The notes under the pieces are model-generated. The model was not told where the DNA came from and did not search any database. It worked only from the letters and a program-made list of their open reading frames with translations. Shown one piece after another: positions 1 through 9,233 of a stretch of DNA of 64,000 nt. Source of the stretch: Lachnospiraceae bacterium (GTDB lineage Bacteria > Bacillota > Clostridia > Lachnospirales > Lachnospiraceae); the NCBI GenBank assembly GCA_022845955.1, contig AP025576.1:310001-374000 (forward strand), written 5' to 3'. Each line of letters opens with the position of its first letter. Position 1 is the stretch's first letter. Both the position numbers and the translations under genes were made by a program.

Positions 1-1
1 C

Positions 2-556
2 GATTATGTCCGGGCGGAGTGCTGTGTGAATGTTTCAGGAGCGGCGGGAACCGTATGGTACGGCTGCTACGGGGATAATTATTCCCCAAAGCTGTACGAA
101 GAAAATGTGGAATTCATTCGAAGCCTCTGCGATACCGTAAAGCCGGAATATACCTGTTATGCGCTGGAGCCGATGCAGTGGATGCTGCCGGATTCTCCGG
201 AGCAGTATCTGCAGTTCGTAAAGGATGTGGACAGGGAAAGCTTCGCTGTCCATATGGATATGGTGAATTTTATAAAGGATCCCTGGAATTATACCCACCA
301 GGAGGAATTGGCGGACAGGACTTTTTCCCTGCTGGGCAGCCGCATCAGGAGCTGCCATCTGAAGGACTGCTTAATGGAAAGCGGGACCACAGTGGCTATC
401 CATGAGGTCCCTGCCGGAGAGGGCTGTGTGGATTTGGGGATGTATCTGCGGCATATTGCAGATCTTGAAAGGGATCTTCCTGTACTGCTGGAGCATCTGC
501 CGGATATGGAAACCTATGACAGGGCGCTCGCGCATGTAAAAGGGCTGAAGTATTAA
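2..556 (+). CDS. Sugar phosphate isomerase/epimerase, TIM-barrel family (5' end outside window)
   Basis: The frame is open to the left edge, so this is the C-terminal ~184 residues of a longer protein (family members are usually 270-300). It matches the xylose-isomerase-like/AP-endonuclease-2 TIM-barrel superfamily: a metal-binding-type Glu in YALEPMQWM, His/Asp in FAVHMDMVN, a CHLKD strand followed by a Pro-Ala-Gly-Glu-Gly loop, and a final Glu-His in LLEHL. These are the positions that bind a divalent metal in this fold. Substrate cannot be told from sequence. It lies just upstream of a sugar-sensing two-component system and sugar transporter, so a role in carbohydrate or polyol conversion is likely. 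A terminator-like hairpin follows, so it ends its own transcript. Confidence 0.8.
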   Translation, partial: DYVRAECCVNVSGAAGTVWYGCYGDNYSPKLYEENVEFIRSLCDTVKPEYTCYALEPMQWMLPDSPEQYLQFVKDVDRESFAVHMDMVNFIKDPWNYTHQEELADRTFSLLGSRIRSCHLKDCLMESGTTVAIHEVPAGEGCVDLGMYLRHIADLERDLPVLLEHLPDMETYDRALAHVKGLKY

Positions 557-579
557 AAAACAACGTGTGAAATGGAATC

Positions 580-613
580 AAAGGAATGGCTTTTAAGCAG
601 CTGTTCCTTTTTT
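580..613 (+). terminator. Rho-independent terminator after the isomerase gene
   Basis: AAAGGAA pairs with TTCCTTT across a loop that itself contains GC/GC pairing, and the hairpin runs into a T-rich stretch. It sits 24 bases after the stop codon and separates the isomerase from the YesMN operon. Confidence 0.65.
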
Positions 614-666
614 TGTGCAATATGATATAAAGAGAATATGGATGACGGAGACATCCTTTCCGTAGT

Positions 667-689
667 AGCATTGCCGGATCTGCAATGCT
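667..689 (+). promoter_or_regulatory. 8-bp inverted repeat next to a TATAAT box, candidate operator
   Basis: AGCATTGC and GCAATGCT form a perfect 8-bp palindrome with a 7-base centre, directly followed by TATAAT at 689-694. The arrangement resembles an operator overlapping a promoter for the downstream kinase gene, but no good -35 box is present at 17 bp. Confidence 0.3.
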
Positions 690-726
690 ATAATGAACTC
701 ATCGGATTTGGGAAGGGGGCAGGAAG

Positions 727-2547
727 GTGGAAAAAGGATTATTAGGTTCTGAATTCAGGCATTTTACGGAAGAAATCAGGGCGCGTTTTATGCATATGGG
801 ACTAAAAAAGAAAACGGTTACTTTCGTAATGTGTACTTTTCTGGGAGCGGTTTTGTTTACATCGGTGGTATTTGGCATCCTATACAGCAATTCCTGGAAA
901 AGCACGGTTATTAAGCATGTGAAGAGTATCGAAGCTGAAAAAGAAGAGGGGATAAAGGGGTATTTTGAAAATATGCAGAGTCTGGCCTATAATATCTGTT
1001 ACAGTAACTGGATGCAGGATATATTTAAAAAAAGCGTATCCGTCCAGCGCAGACAGGAAATGGAGGAAAATGCCAGAGCTTTTCTTGGCAGCCTCAGTAC
1101 GTTGTATGAGGGAAACCAATTCGCCGTCATTGCATTAAATGGGACGAAGGTAACCGGGACGGACAGCTATCGGCTGGATTATAGTGTGGATATTGAGCAG
1201 AAGGATTGGTATGAGGAGCTGTTAGCAAACGGAAAATATGTGGAAACAGGAGAAGGCAGCGAAAAAGGAATATACAGGAATCATCCGGAATGGAATATGA
1301 CAATTTATTATGTTGTCCATGATTATAATACGCTGGAAAGAACCGGTTTCCTGGTTATTACCATACCATTAAAAAATATATATAAGCTGCTGGATACAAG
1401 CTATGAAGGGACCTGGCTTGCTCTGGAAGATCCGGACGGAGGGCTTGATTGCTCCGGGCTGCCGGAGGATACGGATCTGGAAGGGAAGATAAAGACGATG
1501 CCTTTTCGTGTGGTTAAGGCGGAAAACCGTTTTTTTGTTTCTAAAACACAGATTGAAACAGATTTTTTTACATGGAACCTGATTACCGTAGTGGATGAAA
1601 AATTCCAGAAAATAAGCAACCCGATGATGGTTTTTGTATTTGTGGGCGTTCTTATTTTTGTAGGATGTCTGCTGATAGTGGTGGCGGCTGCGGTATCCAG
1701 GTATCTGACCAACCCTATCCTGGACTGTGCGGATGCCATGCTGGAAATACGGAACAATAATATAGGGATTCAGATGGAGAATACGTATTCTGATGAAATA
1801 GGCGAACTGATAGATGGCTTTAATGAAATGTCCGGCTCCATTTTTTCTTTAATAGAAAAAAATAAAATGATTAGTGCACTGCAGAAGGATGCGGAAATAA
1901 AAATTCTGGAGAGGCAGATTAATCCTCATTTCCTTTTTAACACTCTGGAAATTATAAACAGCCTGATATTAAACAAAAAGGAAAAATCGGCTGTAAAAGT
2001 GTGTGAGACTCTGGGTCAGCTGTACCGGTATAATCTGAGACAGAACAAATGGATCACACTTCGGGAAGAGCTTGCTTATACCATGCAGTATCTTCTGATT
2101 ATGAAATATAAAATAAATGATCTCTCCTATTTCTGTGATGTGGATGACAAACTGATGGATACCCCATTTTTGAAAGCGATCCTGCAGCCGTTAGTGGAAA
2201 ATTCAATTAAGCATGGATTTCAGAGAAAGCAGCAGGAGTGCTGTATCTCGATTTTGATAAGGCAGAATAATGATAAGCTTCACATTGAGGTGATGGATAA
2301 TGGAAACGGTATGGAGGAAGAACAGCTTGCGTCTTTACATACAGAAATACGCGGTATTTTTGAAAACCCCATGAAATACCTGGCGGAAGCAAACCATATA
2401 GGAATTAAAAATGTGGTACAGCGTATGTATCTGGAATACGGGGAAGCTTTCCATGTAAAAATAATTTCCACTGCGGGATATGGGACAAGAATTGAACTCG
2501 AAATCCCTGAAGAAGGGGAAAGAAGGGAAGAGAAACCATATGTATAG
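727..2547 (+). CDS. YesM-like sensor histidine kinase
   Basis: Membrane sensor kinase of the YesM/LytS-type HPK7 family that phosphorylates the adjacent AraC-type regulator. A first membrane helix (about residues 30-52), an extracellular dCache-like sensor region, a second helix (about 300-322) and a HAMP segment come first. The His-kinase box ERQINPHFLFNTLEIINSL follows, with the phosphoacceptor His near residue 401, then the N-box QPLVENSIKHGF and the G-box VMDNGNGM. GTG at 727 is chosen because a purine-rich site (GGGGGCAGGAAG) precedes it; ATG at 790 is a possible shorter start. The 3' end overlaps the regulator gene by 8 bases, indicating translational coupling. The neighbouring sugar transporter suggests the ligand is an extracellular carbohydrate. 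Confidence 0.93.
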   Translation: MEKGLLGSEFRHFTEEIRARFMHMGLKKKTVTFVMCTFLGAVLFTSVVFGILYSNSWKSTVIKHVKSIEAEKEEGIKGYFENMQSLAYNICYSNWMQDIFKKSVSVQRRQEMEENARAFLGSLSTLYEGNQFAVIALNGTKVTGTDSYRLDYSVDIEQKDWYEELLANGKYVETGEGSEKGIYRNHPEWNMTIYYVVHDYNTLERTGFLVITIPLKNIYKLLDTSYEGTWLALEDPDGGLDCSGLPEDTDLEGKIKTMPFRVVKAENRFFVSKTQIETDFFTWNLITVVDEKFQKISNPMMVFVFVGVLIFVGCLLIVVAAAVSRYLTNPILDCADAMLEIRNNNIGIQMENTYSDEIGELIDGFNEMSGSIFSLIEKNKMISALQKDAEIKILERQINPHFLFNTLEIINSLILNKKEKSAVKVCETLGQLYRYNLRQNKWITLREELAYTMQYLLIMKYKINDLSYFCDVDDKLMDTPFLKAILQPLVENSIKHGFQRKQQECCISILIRQNNDKLHIEVMDNGNGMEEEQLASLHTEIRGIFENPMKYLAEANHIGIKNVVQRMYLEYGEAFHVKIISTAGYGTRIELEIPEEGERREEKPYV

Positions 2548-3988
2548 AATAGGTATCGCCGATGATGAAAAATATGTCCTTAAGAGTATTATGCAGAGGA
2601 TCCGCAGCAGCGGCATGGAGCTGGAAGTGGTGGGAACGGCAGGCAATGGCGTGGAAGCGTTGGAGCTTTATGAAAAGGAACAGCCTGATATTTTTTTCGT
2701 GGATATTAATATGCCTGTAGTTAACGGCCTGGATTTTATAGAAAAAATAAGGAAAAGGAATCCGGAGGCCCGGACCCGTTTTATAATAATCAGCGGTTAT
2801 GATGACTTTGCTTATATGAAAAAAGCGATACAGCTTGGTGTTATCAACTATATTAAAAAACCTATTCTGCAGCAGGAATTTTCAGATATGCTGTGCGATG
2901 TCTGCAGGCAGCTGGAAGAGGAAAGAGACAAGGAAGAGAAAAAAGAAGAAAACATACGATCCTGGACAGATTTCCTTCATTTGAAGAAACAAAAGGATAC
3001 GGAAGGGACGTATTTCCTAATCAGAGGGAAAGAGATAGGCAGCAGGGCTGCGTCTTTTTTAAAGGAACTGGCGGTTATGGAAGGCGGACAGGGGTGGAAT
3101 GCCGTTCGTTTTTACGGCGTGACGGATATCCTGCTGCTCATTTGGGAGGGAAACAATTGTTCCGGAAGGGAAATCGAAGCGATAACAAGAAAAAATTGTT
3201 TTTCCCATGCCTGCCAGATTGTGTATATGACCGGTAAATGCAGAAATCCGGAAGAGATGATCGGACAGTTTGAGGATACCTTGAATATCCGCTTTTACCA
3301 TCCGGAATACCGGGTTATGAAGATAAAAAACCAAATTTATGAAAAGCCCGGTATTTTCTATGAAGCCTTTGATTCGGCATTGGAGAATGTAAAGGAAAAC
3401 AAATATACCGAATGTCTGGATGAAATAATGAAACCGGTATTTTTAAAAGAAACCTGTTGTAATTTAATTAAACAGGTATATCAGTCGGTTATATTATTGA
3501 TAGCAAATAAATATACAAAGTATGATTTGCAGCTTCCCGTCAGGCTGCGCCAGGAGCTGTTTCCTTTTGCCACGGCAGCTTTCGAAAATAAAAAAGAAAT
3601 GATAGCCAGGCTCGCTGCCTATTCGGAGGAAATCAATACCCGGATTGGAGAAATCCTGTCGAGAAGTGATTTGGTCGATAAGGTCATACTATATATCGGA
3701 CAGCATTATAAAGAAGAAATTAATCTAAGTGAACTGGCGGGAGAGTTTTTTGTGGTTCCGACTTATCTGGCAAAACGGTTTAAGGAAAAAAAGAATTGTA
3801 CCGTGATGCAGTATCTGGAAAATATGCGGCTGAAAAAGGCGAGAGAGCTTCTGGAATCCTCGCCCCTTTCTATTTCCGATATAGCAATGATGGTCGGTTA
3901 TAATGACCCGAACTATTTTGCCAGAAGCTTTAAAAAGGTTTATGATTTGACACCGCGGGAATACAGGAATATCTGCGGCGGAGAATAA
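2540..3988 (+). CDS. YesN-like response regulator with AraC DNA-binding domain
   Basis: Cytoplasmic transcription factor of 482 residues. The N-terminal receiver domain has the DDE acidic pocket, phosphoacceptor Asp near residue 55 in FFVDINMP, and the switch Lys in YIKKPI. The C-terminal ~100 residues carry two AraC helix-turn-helix motifs (INLSELAGEFFVVPTYLAKRF and SISDIAMMVGYNDPNYFARSF). The middle region is the poorly conserved YesN linker. ATG at 2540 is the start because the receiver domain begins there and GAAGGGAAGAG precedes it. The probable target is the direct repeat in front of the solute-binding protein gene at 4073-4106. A terminator follows, so the transporter is transcribed separately. 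Confidence 0.93.
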   Translation: MYRIGIADDEKYVLKSIMQRIRSSGMELEVVGTAGNGVEALELYEKEQPDIFFVDINMPVVNGLDFIEKIRKRNPEARTRFIIISGYDDFAYMKKAIQLGVINYIKKPILQQEFSDMLCDVCRQLEEERDKEEKKEENIRSWTDFLHLKKQKDTEGTYFLIRGKEIGSRAASFLKELAVMEGGQGWNAVRFYGVTDILLLIWEGNNCSGREIEAITRKNCFSHACQIVYMTGKCRNPEEMIGQFEDTLNIRFYHPEYRVMKIKNQIYEKPGIFYEAFDSALENVKENKYTECLDEIMKPVFLKETCCNLIKQVYQSVILLIANKYTKYDLQLPVRLRQELFPFATAAFENKKEMIARLAAYSEEINTRIGEILSRSDLVDKVILYIGQHYKEEINLSELAGEFFVVPTYLAKRFKEKKNCTVMQYLENMRLKKARELLESSPLSISDIAMMVGYNDPNYFARSFKKVYDLTPREYRNICGGE

Positions 3989-3998
3989 AAGAAGGATA

Positions 3999-4038
3999 CA
4001 GAAAGTGTGCATGAAACCATGCGGCTTTCTGTTTTTTT
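3999..4038 (+). terminator. Rho-independent terminator after the YesMN pair
   Basis: CAGAAAG pairs with CTTTCTG, with a second GCATG/CATGC stem inside, followed by seven T. It separates the regulator operon from the transporter operon. Confidence 0.8.
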
Positions 4039-4072
4039 GCCCTGTATTACAGGATAATAGCCGCACAGAGTT

Positions 4073-4106
4073 AATATTGTGCTATTCTCATGACAATATT
4101 GTACTA
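4073..4106 (+). promoter_or_regulatory. Direct repeat upstream of the sugar-binding protein gene, candidate YesN operator
   Basis: AATATTGTGCTA (4073-4084) and AATATTGTACTA (4095-4106) match at 11 of 12 positions and start 22 bp apart, two helical turns. This is the spacing expected for AraC-family regulators binding as two half-sites. It lies 77 bp before the ATG, upstream of an AT-rich -10-like region (4121-4139) with no clear -35 box, which fits activator-dependent transcription. Assignment to the adjacent YesN is inference. Confidence 0.55.
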
Positions 4107-4182
4107 GAAAAGGCTTCTATAAATTAATATTATATATATGTCGACGAAGATAATAACTGATAGGAAAGGGGAAGGTTGAAAA

Positions 4183-5607
4183 ATGAAAAAGAAGTTACTG
4201 GTATTGTTTGTGGGAATTTGTATGGTATGTACATGTCTGGGATGCGGGAGCGGCGGTGGAAGTGCATCAACTGCCGGGAGTGCGGCAGAACCGGGACAGA
4301 CAGAAGCATCACAGGCCGACCGTTCGGCAGGGGAAAAGAAGAAGGTCACTTTTTATATGTGGGCTTCGGATGCCGAGCAGGAATTTGACAAGGCAATTGT
4401 AGCACAATATGAAAAAGAAAATCCGGATATTGATATTGAAGAAAATTATATCCCGTATGCGGAGTATCTGAGTAAAATCAATACAATGGCGGCAGCGGGT
4501 AGTATGCCGGATATTTTTAATCTTCCCGAAGGAAATGTATTCGAATGGGGAGAAAAGGGGGCGCTGCTGGACCTGAAGCCTTTATATGAGGAGGCGGGTG
4601 TTAATCCGTCCGATGTTTCTGTGGATTCCGCCATTTTTTCCACAGATGAAAATGTATGGTCAGTGGGATATAATGTAACGACAATGTGCATGTATTATAA
4701 TAAAGAGCTTCTGGAACAGAACGGAATAGCGCTTCCTTCCACAGATGCCTCAAAGCCCTGGTCATGGGATGAATTTGTGGAAAACGCCAAAAAAATAACC
4801 AAAGACAGCAATGGCAACGGCCCTGGGGATGCAGGCTTTGACCCGGATAATATCACCGTATATGGCACCATGATGCCAACGGACTGGACGAAGTATATCG
4901 CTTTGCTGCACACGAACGATGTAGGCATACTTAACGAAGAAGGCACAGAGCTTGGGATCCGGTCGGAAGCCGGTATCGAGGTGATTCAGTCTATTGCCGA
5001 TTTGGGGAATGTGATTCATTGCGCACCCTCCAGTGCCATGGCGAAAGGCGCTTTTTCCGATGCATCTGCCATGTTAATGAACGGGCAGGTTGCTATGGTA
5101 ATTGACGGCGGATGGGCGCTTGCCAACTATACCAACGAAGGTTTTGATGTAGGTGTGGCTCCTATTCCGGCGTTTAAACATCCTGCAGATATCAGCTGGA
5201 CAGCGGGATTATGTATGTCGCCTGCCGCTGCAGATAAGAAGGAAGCATTTGATTTCTATCAGTATTTTACCAACTTTACCAATTCCATACAGGCGGCTTT
5301 GGAGCAGGGAGTTTCTCTCGGCGGCCTTCCTCACACACTGGAGGTATTTGACGGAGGGGAAAATGAACAGAAATGGATATCCACTTATACCAAGGTGGAT
5401 GCGGCACAGATGTGTGAAGCGTTTAAAAATATTCTGCAGGCCGAAAGTACGATGCTGGGCGATAATGTCAGAGTAAAGAATTTCCCTGTTATCGTGGATA
5501 ATACAATAGTTCCGGCCTTGGACAATGTCTGGCTGGGAGAGGTATCTGCCAAAGAAGCTTTGGAATCGCTGGATTTGTCCGACAGTATAGATGGTTACTG
5601 GAAATAA
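4183..5607 (+). CDS. Sugar ABC transporter solute-binding lipoprotein
   Basis: Extracellular lipoprotein (474 residues) of solute-binding family 1 that captures an oligosaccharide for the two permeases downstream. It has a lysine-rich signal peptide and lipobox CLGC with the lipidated Cys at residue 21, then a Gly/Ser/Ala/Glu-rich spacer. The mature domain starts KKVTFYMWASDAEQEF and includes typical family motifs (TMAAAGSMPDIF, MLMNGQVAMVIDGGWALANY, WTAGLCMSPAAADK). AGGAAAGGGGAAGG precedes the ATG. It is separated from the first permease by a hairpin element that may keep its transcript level higher than that of the permeases. The exact sugar is unknown; the adjacent glycosidases point to an alpha-linked oligosaccharide. 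Confidence 0.93.
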   Translation: MKKKLLVLFVGICMVCTCLGCGSGGGSASTAGSAAEPGQTEASQADRSAGEKKKVTFYMWASDAEQEFDKAIVAQYEKENPDIDIEENYIPYAEYLSKINTMAAAGSMPDIFNLPEGNVFEWGEKGALLDLKPLYEEAGVNPSDVSVDSAIFSTDENVWSVGYNVTTMCMYYNKELLEQNGIALPSTDASKPWSWDEFVENAKKITKDSNGNGPGDAGFDPDNITVYGTMMPTDWTKYIALLHTNDVGILNEEGTELGIRSEAGIEVIQSIADLGNVIHCAPSSAMAKGAFSDASAMLMNGQVAMVIDGGWALANYTNEGFDVGVAPIPAFKHPADISWTAGLCMSPAAADKKEAFDFYQYFTNFTNSIQAALEQGVSLGGLPHTLEVFDGGENEQKWISTYTKVDAAQMCEAFKNILQAESTMLGDNVRVKNFPVIVDNTIVPALDNVWLGEVSAKEALESLDLSDSIDGYWK

Positions 5608-5611
5608 ATAA

Positions 5612-5671
5612 CCCTCGCGGCAGTCGCCAAGTGGATGCACTCGTGCATCCGTTTGGCTCGTTGCCCGCGGG
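5612..5671. repeat. 60-bp REP-like palindrome between binding protein and permease, flanked by 9-bp direct repeats
   Basis: A long imperfect palindrome: CCCTCGCGG at one end and CCGCGGG at the other, GCCAA/TTGGC inside, and a perfect GGATGCAC/GTGCATCC core with a two-base centre. It is flanked on both sides by AATAAATAA (5603-5611 and 5672-5680). Located between a binding-protein gene and its permease gene, it resembles intercistronic REP hairpins that protect the upstream mRNA. The flanking repeat may be a target duplication but is low in complexity. Confidence 0.65.
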
Positions 5672-5740
5672 AATAAATAAATAGTGCAGGATGCCCGGTC
5701 CGTAAAAGGCCGGGCTTGGACTGGAGGACAAAGAGAAATC

Positions 5741-6643
5741 ATGAAAAGAAAGAAAAGGATGTCGTTAAAGGACAGAACGCAGCTGAAGTGGGGATATTTC
5801 TTTATAGCCCCTGCAATTATCGGTCTGCTTTGCTTTAATTTTGGGCCCATGCTGTTCAGCATGTGGATTAGTCTTACAAAATGGGATGTGATAACGCCCC
5901 AGGAGTTCATTGGCCTGAAGAATTATCTGAATCTTTTTAAGGATTCGCTTGTGATCAAATCGCTTCAGGTAACGGCATATTATACGCTGCTCAGCGTCCC
6001 GCTGGTAACGTGTGTTCCTTTGCTGATAGCTATGCTGCTGAATACAAAGGTGAAGGGGCTGTCCGTATTCCGGACCATATTTTATATCCCTTCCATCGTA
6101 CCGGTAGTGGCCAGCTCCGCTATCTGGATGTACATATATAACCCTATGTATGGCTTGCTGAACAGTATTATAAAAGCGTTCGGGGGGCATACGCATAACT
6201 TTATATTCAGCCCGAAGGAGGTTATTCCGTCGCTTGCCGTAATGGCGGTCTGGGCCGCAGGTAATACGGTGGTTATCTATCTGGCAGGGCTGCAGGGGGT
6301 ATCCAGGCAGCTATACGAGGCGGCGGAAATTGACGGTGCCGGTGCTTTTGCCAAATTCCGGAAAATTACCATTCCCATGATGACCCCTATTATTTTCTAT
6401 AATTTTGTCATGGCGATTATAGGTTCCATGCAGACGTTTACCCAATCCTATATCATGACGGACGGAGGGCCTTCCAATGCCAGCCTTTTCTATTCCCTGC
6501 TTGTCTACCGCACCGCATTCAAGCAATCGCAGATGGGGTATTCGGCAGCCATGTCCTGGGTATTATTCCTGATTATTGCGGCGCTTACAGCTGTTGTATT
6601 CAAGACTTCGGATAAATGGGTAATATATGAGAATGGAGAGTAA
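5741..6643 (+). CDS. Sugar ABC transporter permease, MalF/UgpA type
   Basis: Integral membrane subunit (300 residues) that forms one half of the import channel. About six hydrophobic helices are visible, beginning YFFIAPAIIGLLCFNFGPM, and the cytoplasmic EAA loop that docks the ATPase reads YEAAEIDGAGAFAKFRKIT. ATG at 5741 is chosen for the GGAGG 15 bases upstream. The following permease begins three bases after its stop. No ATP-binding subunit is encoded nearby; carbohydrate uptake type 1 transporters of Firmicutes often share an MsmX-type ATPase encoded elsewhere. Confidence 0.93.
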   Translation: MKRKKRMSLKDRTQLKWGYFFIAPAIIGLLCFNFGPMLFSMWISLTKWDVITPQEFIGLKNYLNLFKDSLVIKSLQVTAYYTLLSVPLVTCVPLLIAMLLNTKVKGLSVFRTIFYIPSIVPVVASSAIWMYIYNPMYGLLNSIIKAFGGHTHNFIFSPKEVIPSLAVMAVWAAGNTVVIYLAGLQGVSRQLYEAAEIDGAGAFAKFRKITIPMMTPIIFYNFVMAIIGSMQTFTQSYIMTDGGPSNASLFYSLLVYRTAFKQSQMGYSAAMSWVLFLIIAALTAVVFKTSDKWVIYENGE

Positions 6644-6645
6644 TC

Positions 6646-7473
6646 ATGAAAAAAAAGAACAGAGGGAAACTTATTTCCTATATTTTGCTATTCGGTATAT
6701 CCGTTCTGATGCTGTTCCCTTTTTTCTGGATGGTCCGCAGTTCCTTTATGACAAACCGGGAAATTATGACGGTACCTATCCAATGGCTTCCCAGCCATTA
6801 TAATCTGGATAATTTTAAAGATGCCTTTGCACGGGCGCCTTTTTCCAGATACTTTGTCAATTCGGCAATCATAGTGCTTATTAACATGCTGGGGAGTATA
6901 CTCAGTTCCAGTTTTATTGCTTTCGGGTTTTCCCGGCTGCGGTTTTCAGGAAAAAACCTGTGGTTTGCCCTGCTGCTGTCTACCATGATGATCCCCCAGA
7001 CCGTACTGATGATCCCTCAGTTCCTTATCTGGCAGGCGGTGGGGGCATACAATACTTTTGTCCCGCTGACACTGCCTTGTTTTTTCGGAAGCGCTTTTCA
7101 TGTATTCCTGGTGAGACAGTTTTATGCAGGGATACCGAAAGAATATGATGAAGCGGCCTTAGTGGACGGAGCGAATTACTTTGTGATCTATCTGCGGATC
7201 ATAGTTCCCATGGCAAAACCGGTCTTATGTACCGTGGGAGTATTTACGTTTATGAATACCTGGAATGACTTTATGGGCCCCCTGTTGTATCTGGATAAGG
7301 AAAACCTGAAAACGGTATCCCTCGCCCTGCAGAATTTTATGGGACAGCATGTGAGTGAGTGGAATCTGCTGATGGCGTTATCTTCTGTTATTACTTTGCC
7401 TATGATTGTAGTATACTTTATGGCACAGAGATATTTTATTGAAGGGATTACCTTTTCCGGCCTGAAGGGATAA
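6646..7473 (+). CDS. Sugar ABC transporter permease, MalG/UgpE type
   Basis: Second channel subunit (275 residues), partner of the preceding permease. It has an N-terminal helix (ISYILLFGISVLMLFPFFWM), the family WMVRSSFMT motif, and EAA loop YDEAALVDGANYFVIYLRI before the conserved Pro-Met. The C-terminus ends YFIEGITFSGLKG, the usual ending of this family. The ATG is preceded by GGAGAG, which overlaps the end of the preceding gene. Confidence 0.94.
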   Translation: MKKKNRGKLISYILLFGISVLMLFPFFWMVRSSFMTNREIMTVPIQWLPSHYNLDNFKDAFARAPFSRYFVNSAIIVLINMLGSILSSSFIAFGFSRLRFSGKNLWFALLLSTMMIPQTVLMIPQFLIWQAVGAYNTFVPLTLPCFFGSAFHVFLVRQFYAGIPKEYDEAALVDGANYFVIYLRIIVPMAKPVLCTVGVFTFMNTWNDFMGPLLYLDKENLKTVSLALQNFMGQHVSEWNLLMALSSVITLPMIVVYFMAQRYFIEGITFSGLKG

Positions 7474-7514
7474 GGGGAAGAACAAATTTATGGATTGAAA
7501 AGGAGAGGGAAGTT

Positions 7515-9233
7515 ATGAATCTGGATTTAAAAGAAGTACCGTTCAGCATGAGAGGAAGCTATATGGCAGTATCTTACTGTGGTAAAAATTTCCGGGGTTC
7601 AGGGCTGGAGGAAGGCCTGTATCTCAGAACGGTCCATGGAAATGCGAAAACACCTTATGTGGCAAGGATAGTTCCTCTGCACAAGGGGAAAATCTGTACA
7701 TACCGGATAGAGGCACAGCCGGAGAAGGTGGAGCTGCTGTTGGAGGACGGGACGATTACACTGGCCTTTGCGGATTCCGATACGCTTCTGCTTGGGGGAA
7801 AGGGAGAGGGGCTCGGCATCGGACTGGATTTCCTGCCGGGGGATGCCTTTGACTTTATCCAGCCGGTTCTTTCCGGTGAGGATACCTGGTATATGGCTGA
7901 CTGCTTTAAAAACTATATGAGATATATGCTGTTTAACCAGGCGGGAAGCATTACATTGCAGCAGGAATGGAACGTGAGTAATTCGGAATACTGCCGGCTG
8001 GACATTTGTGAACAAAGAGGGGAATTTCTGCTGGTTTTGGAAGAGGTCAGGGATTCCTGGATTAACCGCCGCCGTTCCTACGATATGGATGAGATAGGTA
8101 ACCATACAAGAGATGATTTCCGGCGTTTTTATCATTCCATGCCCACTGTGCCTGCTGCATATGAGGATGCCAGGGAAAAGGCGGCATATGTTAACTGGAG
8201 CAGCATAGTAAAGAAATGCGGATTCCTGAAGAGAGATGCCATGTTTATGTCCAAAAACTGGATGTGCAATGTATGGAGCTGGGATCACTGTTTCAATGCG
8301 CTGGCACTGGCGTATGATAATCCGCTTGATGCATGGGATCAGTTTATGATACTGTTCGATCAGCAAAGCCCGACGGGGAGAATACCCGACAGCATTAATG
8401 ATTCCATAATTATTGATAATTATTGCAAACCCCCCATTCATGGCTGGACTTTCCGCCGGTTAAGAAAGATTATGAACCTGGACATGGAGCAGCTTGAGGA
8501 AGCCTATGAAAAGATAGGAAAATGGACACAATGGTGGTTAAATTACAGGGACCAGGATGGAGACGGGCTTTGTGAATATACACATGGGAATGATTCCGGC
8601 TGGGATAATTCCACGGCTTTCCGTATGCTGCCCCCTGTTACCCTTCCGGATTTGGCCGCTTTCCTTATCATCCAAATGGAAGAGCTGGGTTATCTGGCAG
8701 AACAGACCGGCCGTAATGCCGATAGCATGATGTGGAGGAAACGGGCCGGCGATATGCGTGTCCGTATGTTGGATAAGCTTTTTATAAACGGAAGGCCCCG
8801 CGCTGTCAGGACGGTTACCGGGGAAGAGGTAGAAAACTGCAGCCTGATTTTATATCTGCCTATCGTACTTGGGGAAGCGCTTCCGGCGGATTGTAAGGAA
8901 TACCTGATAAAGCAGCTGAAAAGTGACACATTTGTTACCGGTTATGGACTGGCTACGGAAAGTCCGTCCAGTGACTTATATGAAGCGGACGGCTATTGGA
9001 GAGGGCCGATATGGGCACCGAGCACGATGCTGCTGGCTGACGGGCTTTGGGAATGCGGAGAAAAGGAGTTTGTCCGGGATATAACCCGCCGTTTTTGTAA
9101 AATGGTACAGCAGAGCGGCTGTGCTGAAAATTTTGATGCACAGACGGGAGATGGCCTGCGGGATCGTGCATATACCTGGACGGCGAGTGTTATGCTGGTT
9201 ATGGCACATGAATATCTGGGGGAGGAATGTTGA
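7515..9233 (+). CDS. Glycoside hydrolase, GH63/MGH1-like (alpha/alpha)6 barrel
   Basis: Cytoplasmic enzyme of 572 residues without a signal peptide, so it acts on imported sugar. The first ~200 residues form a beta-rich N-domain. The catalytic barrel carries motifs of the GH63/mannosylglycerate-hydrolase-like group: CNVWSWDHCFNAL (about residue 250), SPTGRIPDSIND, GNDSGWDNS (about 357, with the acidic residue used as general acid in this clan), YWRGPIWAPS (about 494) and a C-terminal YTWTASVMLVMAHEYL. The family cleaves alpha-linked glucose or mannose; the exact substrate is not visible. GGAGAGGGAAG precedes the ATG. The next gene begins one base after its stop. Confidence 0.85.
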   Translation: MNLDLKEVPFSMRGSYMAVSYCGKNFRGSGLEEGLYLRTVHGNAKTPYVARIVPLHKGKICTYRIEAQPEKVELLLEDGTITLAFADSDTLLLGGKGEGLGIGLDFLPGDAFDFIQPVLSGEDTWYMADCFKNYMRYMLFNQAGSITLQQEWNVSNSEYCRLDICEQRGEFLLVLEEVRDSWINRRRSYDMDEIGNHTRDDFRRFYHSMPTVPAAYEDAREKAAYVNWSSIVKKCGFLKRDAMFMSKNWMCNVWSWDHCFNALALAYDNPLDAWDQFMILFDQQSPTGRIPDSINDSIIIDNYCKPPIHGWTFRRLRKIMNLDMEQLEEAYEKIGKWTQWWLNYRDQDGDGLCEYTHGNDSGWDNSTAFRMLPPVTLPDLAAFLIIQMEELGYLAEQTGRNADSMMWRKRAGDMRVRMLDKLFINGRPRAVRTVTGEEVENCSLILYLPIVLGEALPADCKEYLIKQLKSDTFVTGYGLATESPSSDLYEADGYWRGPIWAPSTMLLADGLWECGEKEFVRDITRRFCKMVQQSGCAENFDAQTGDGLRDRAYTWTASVMLVMAHEYLGEEC

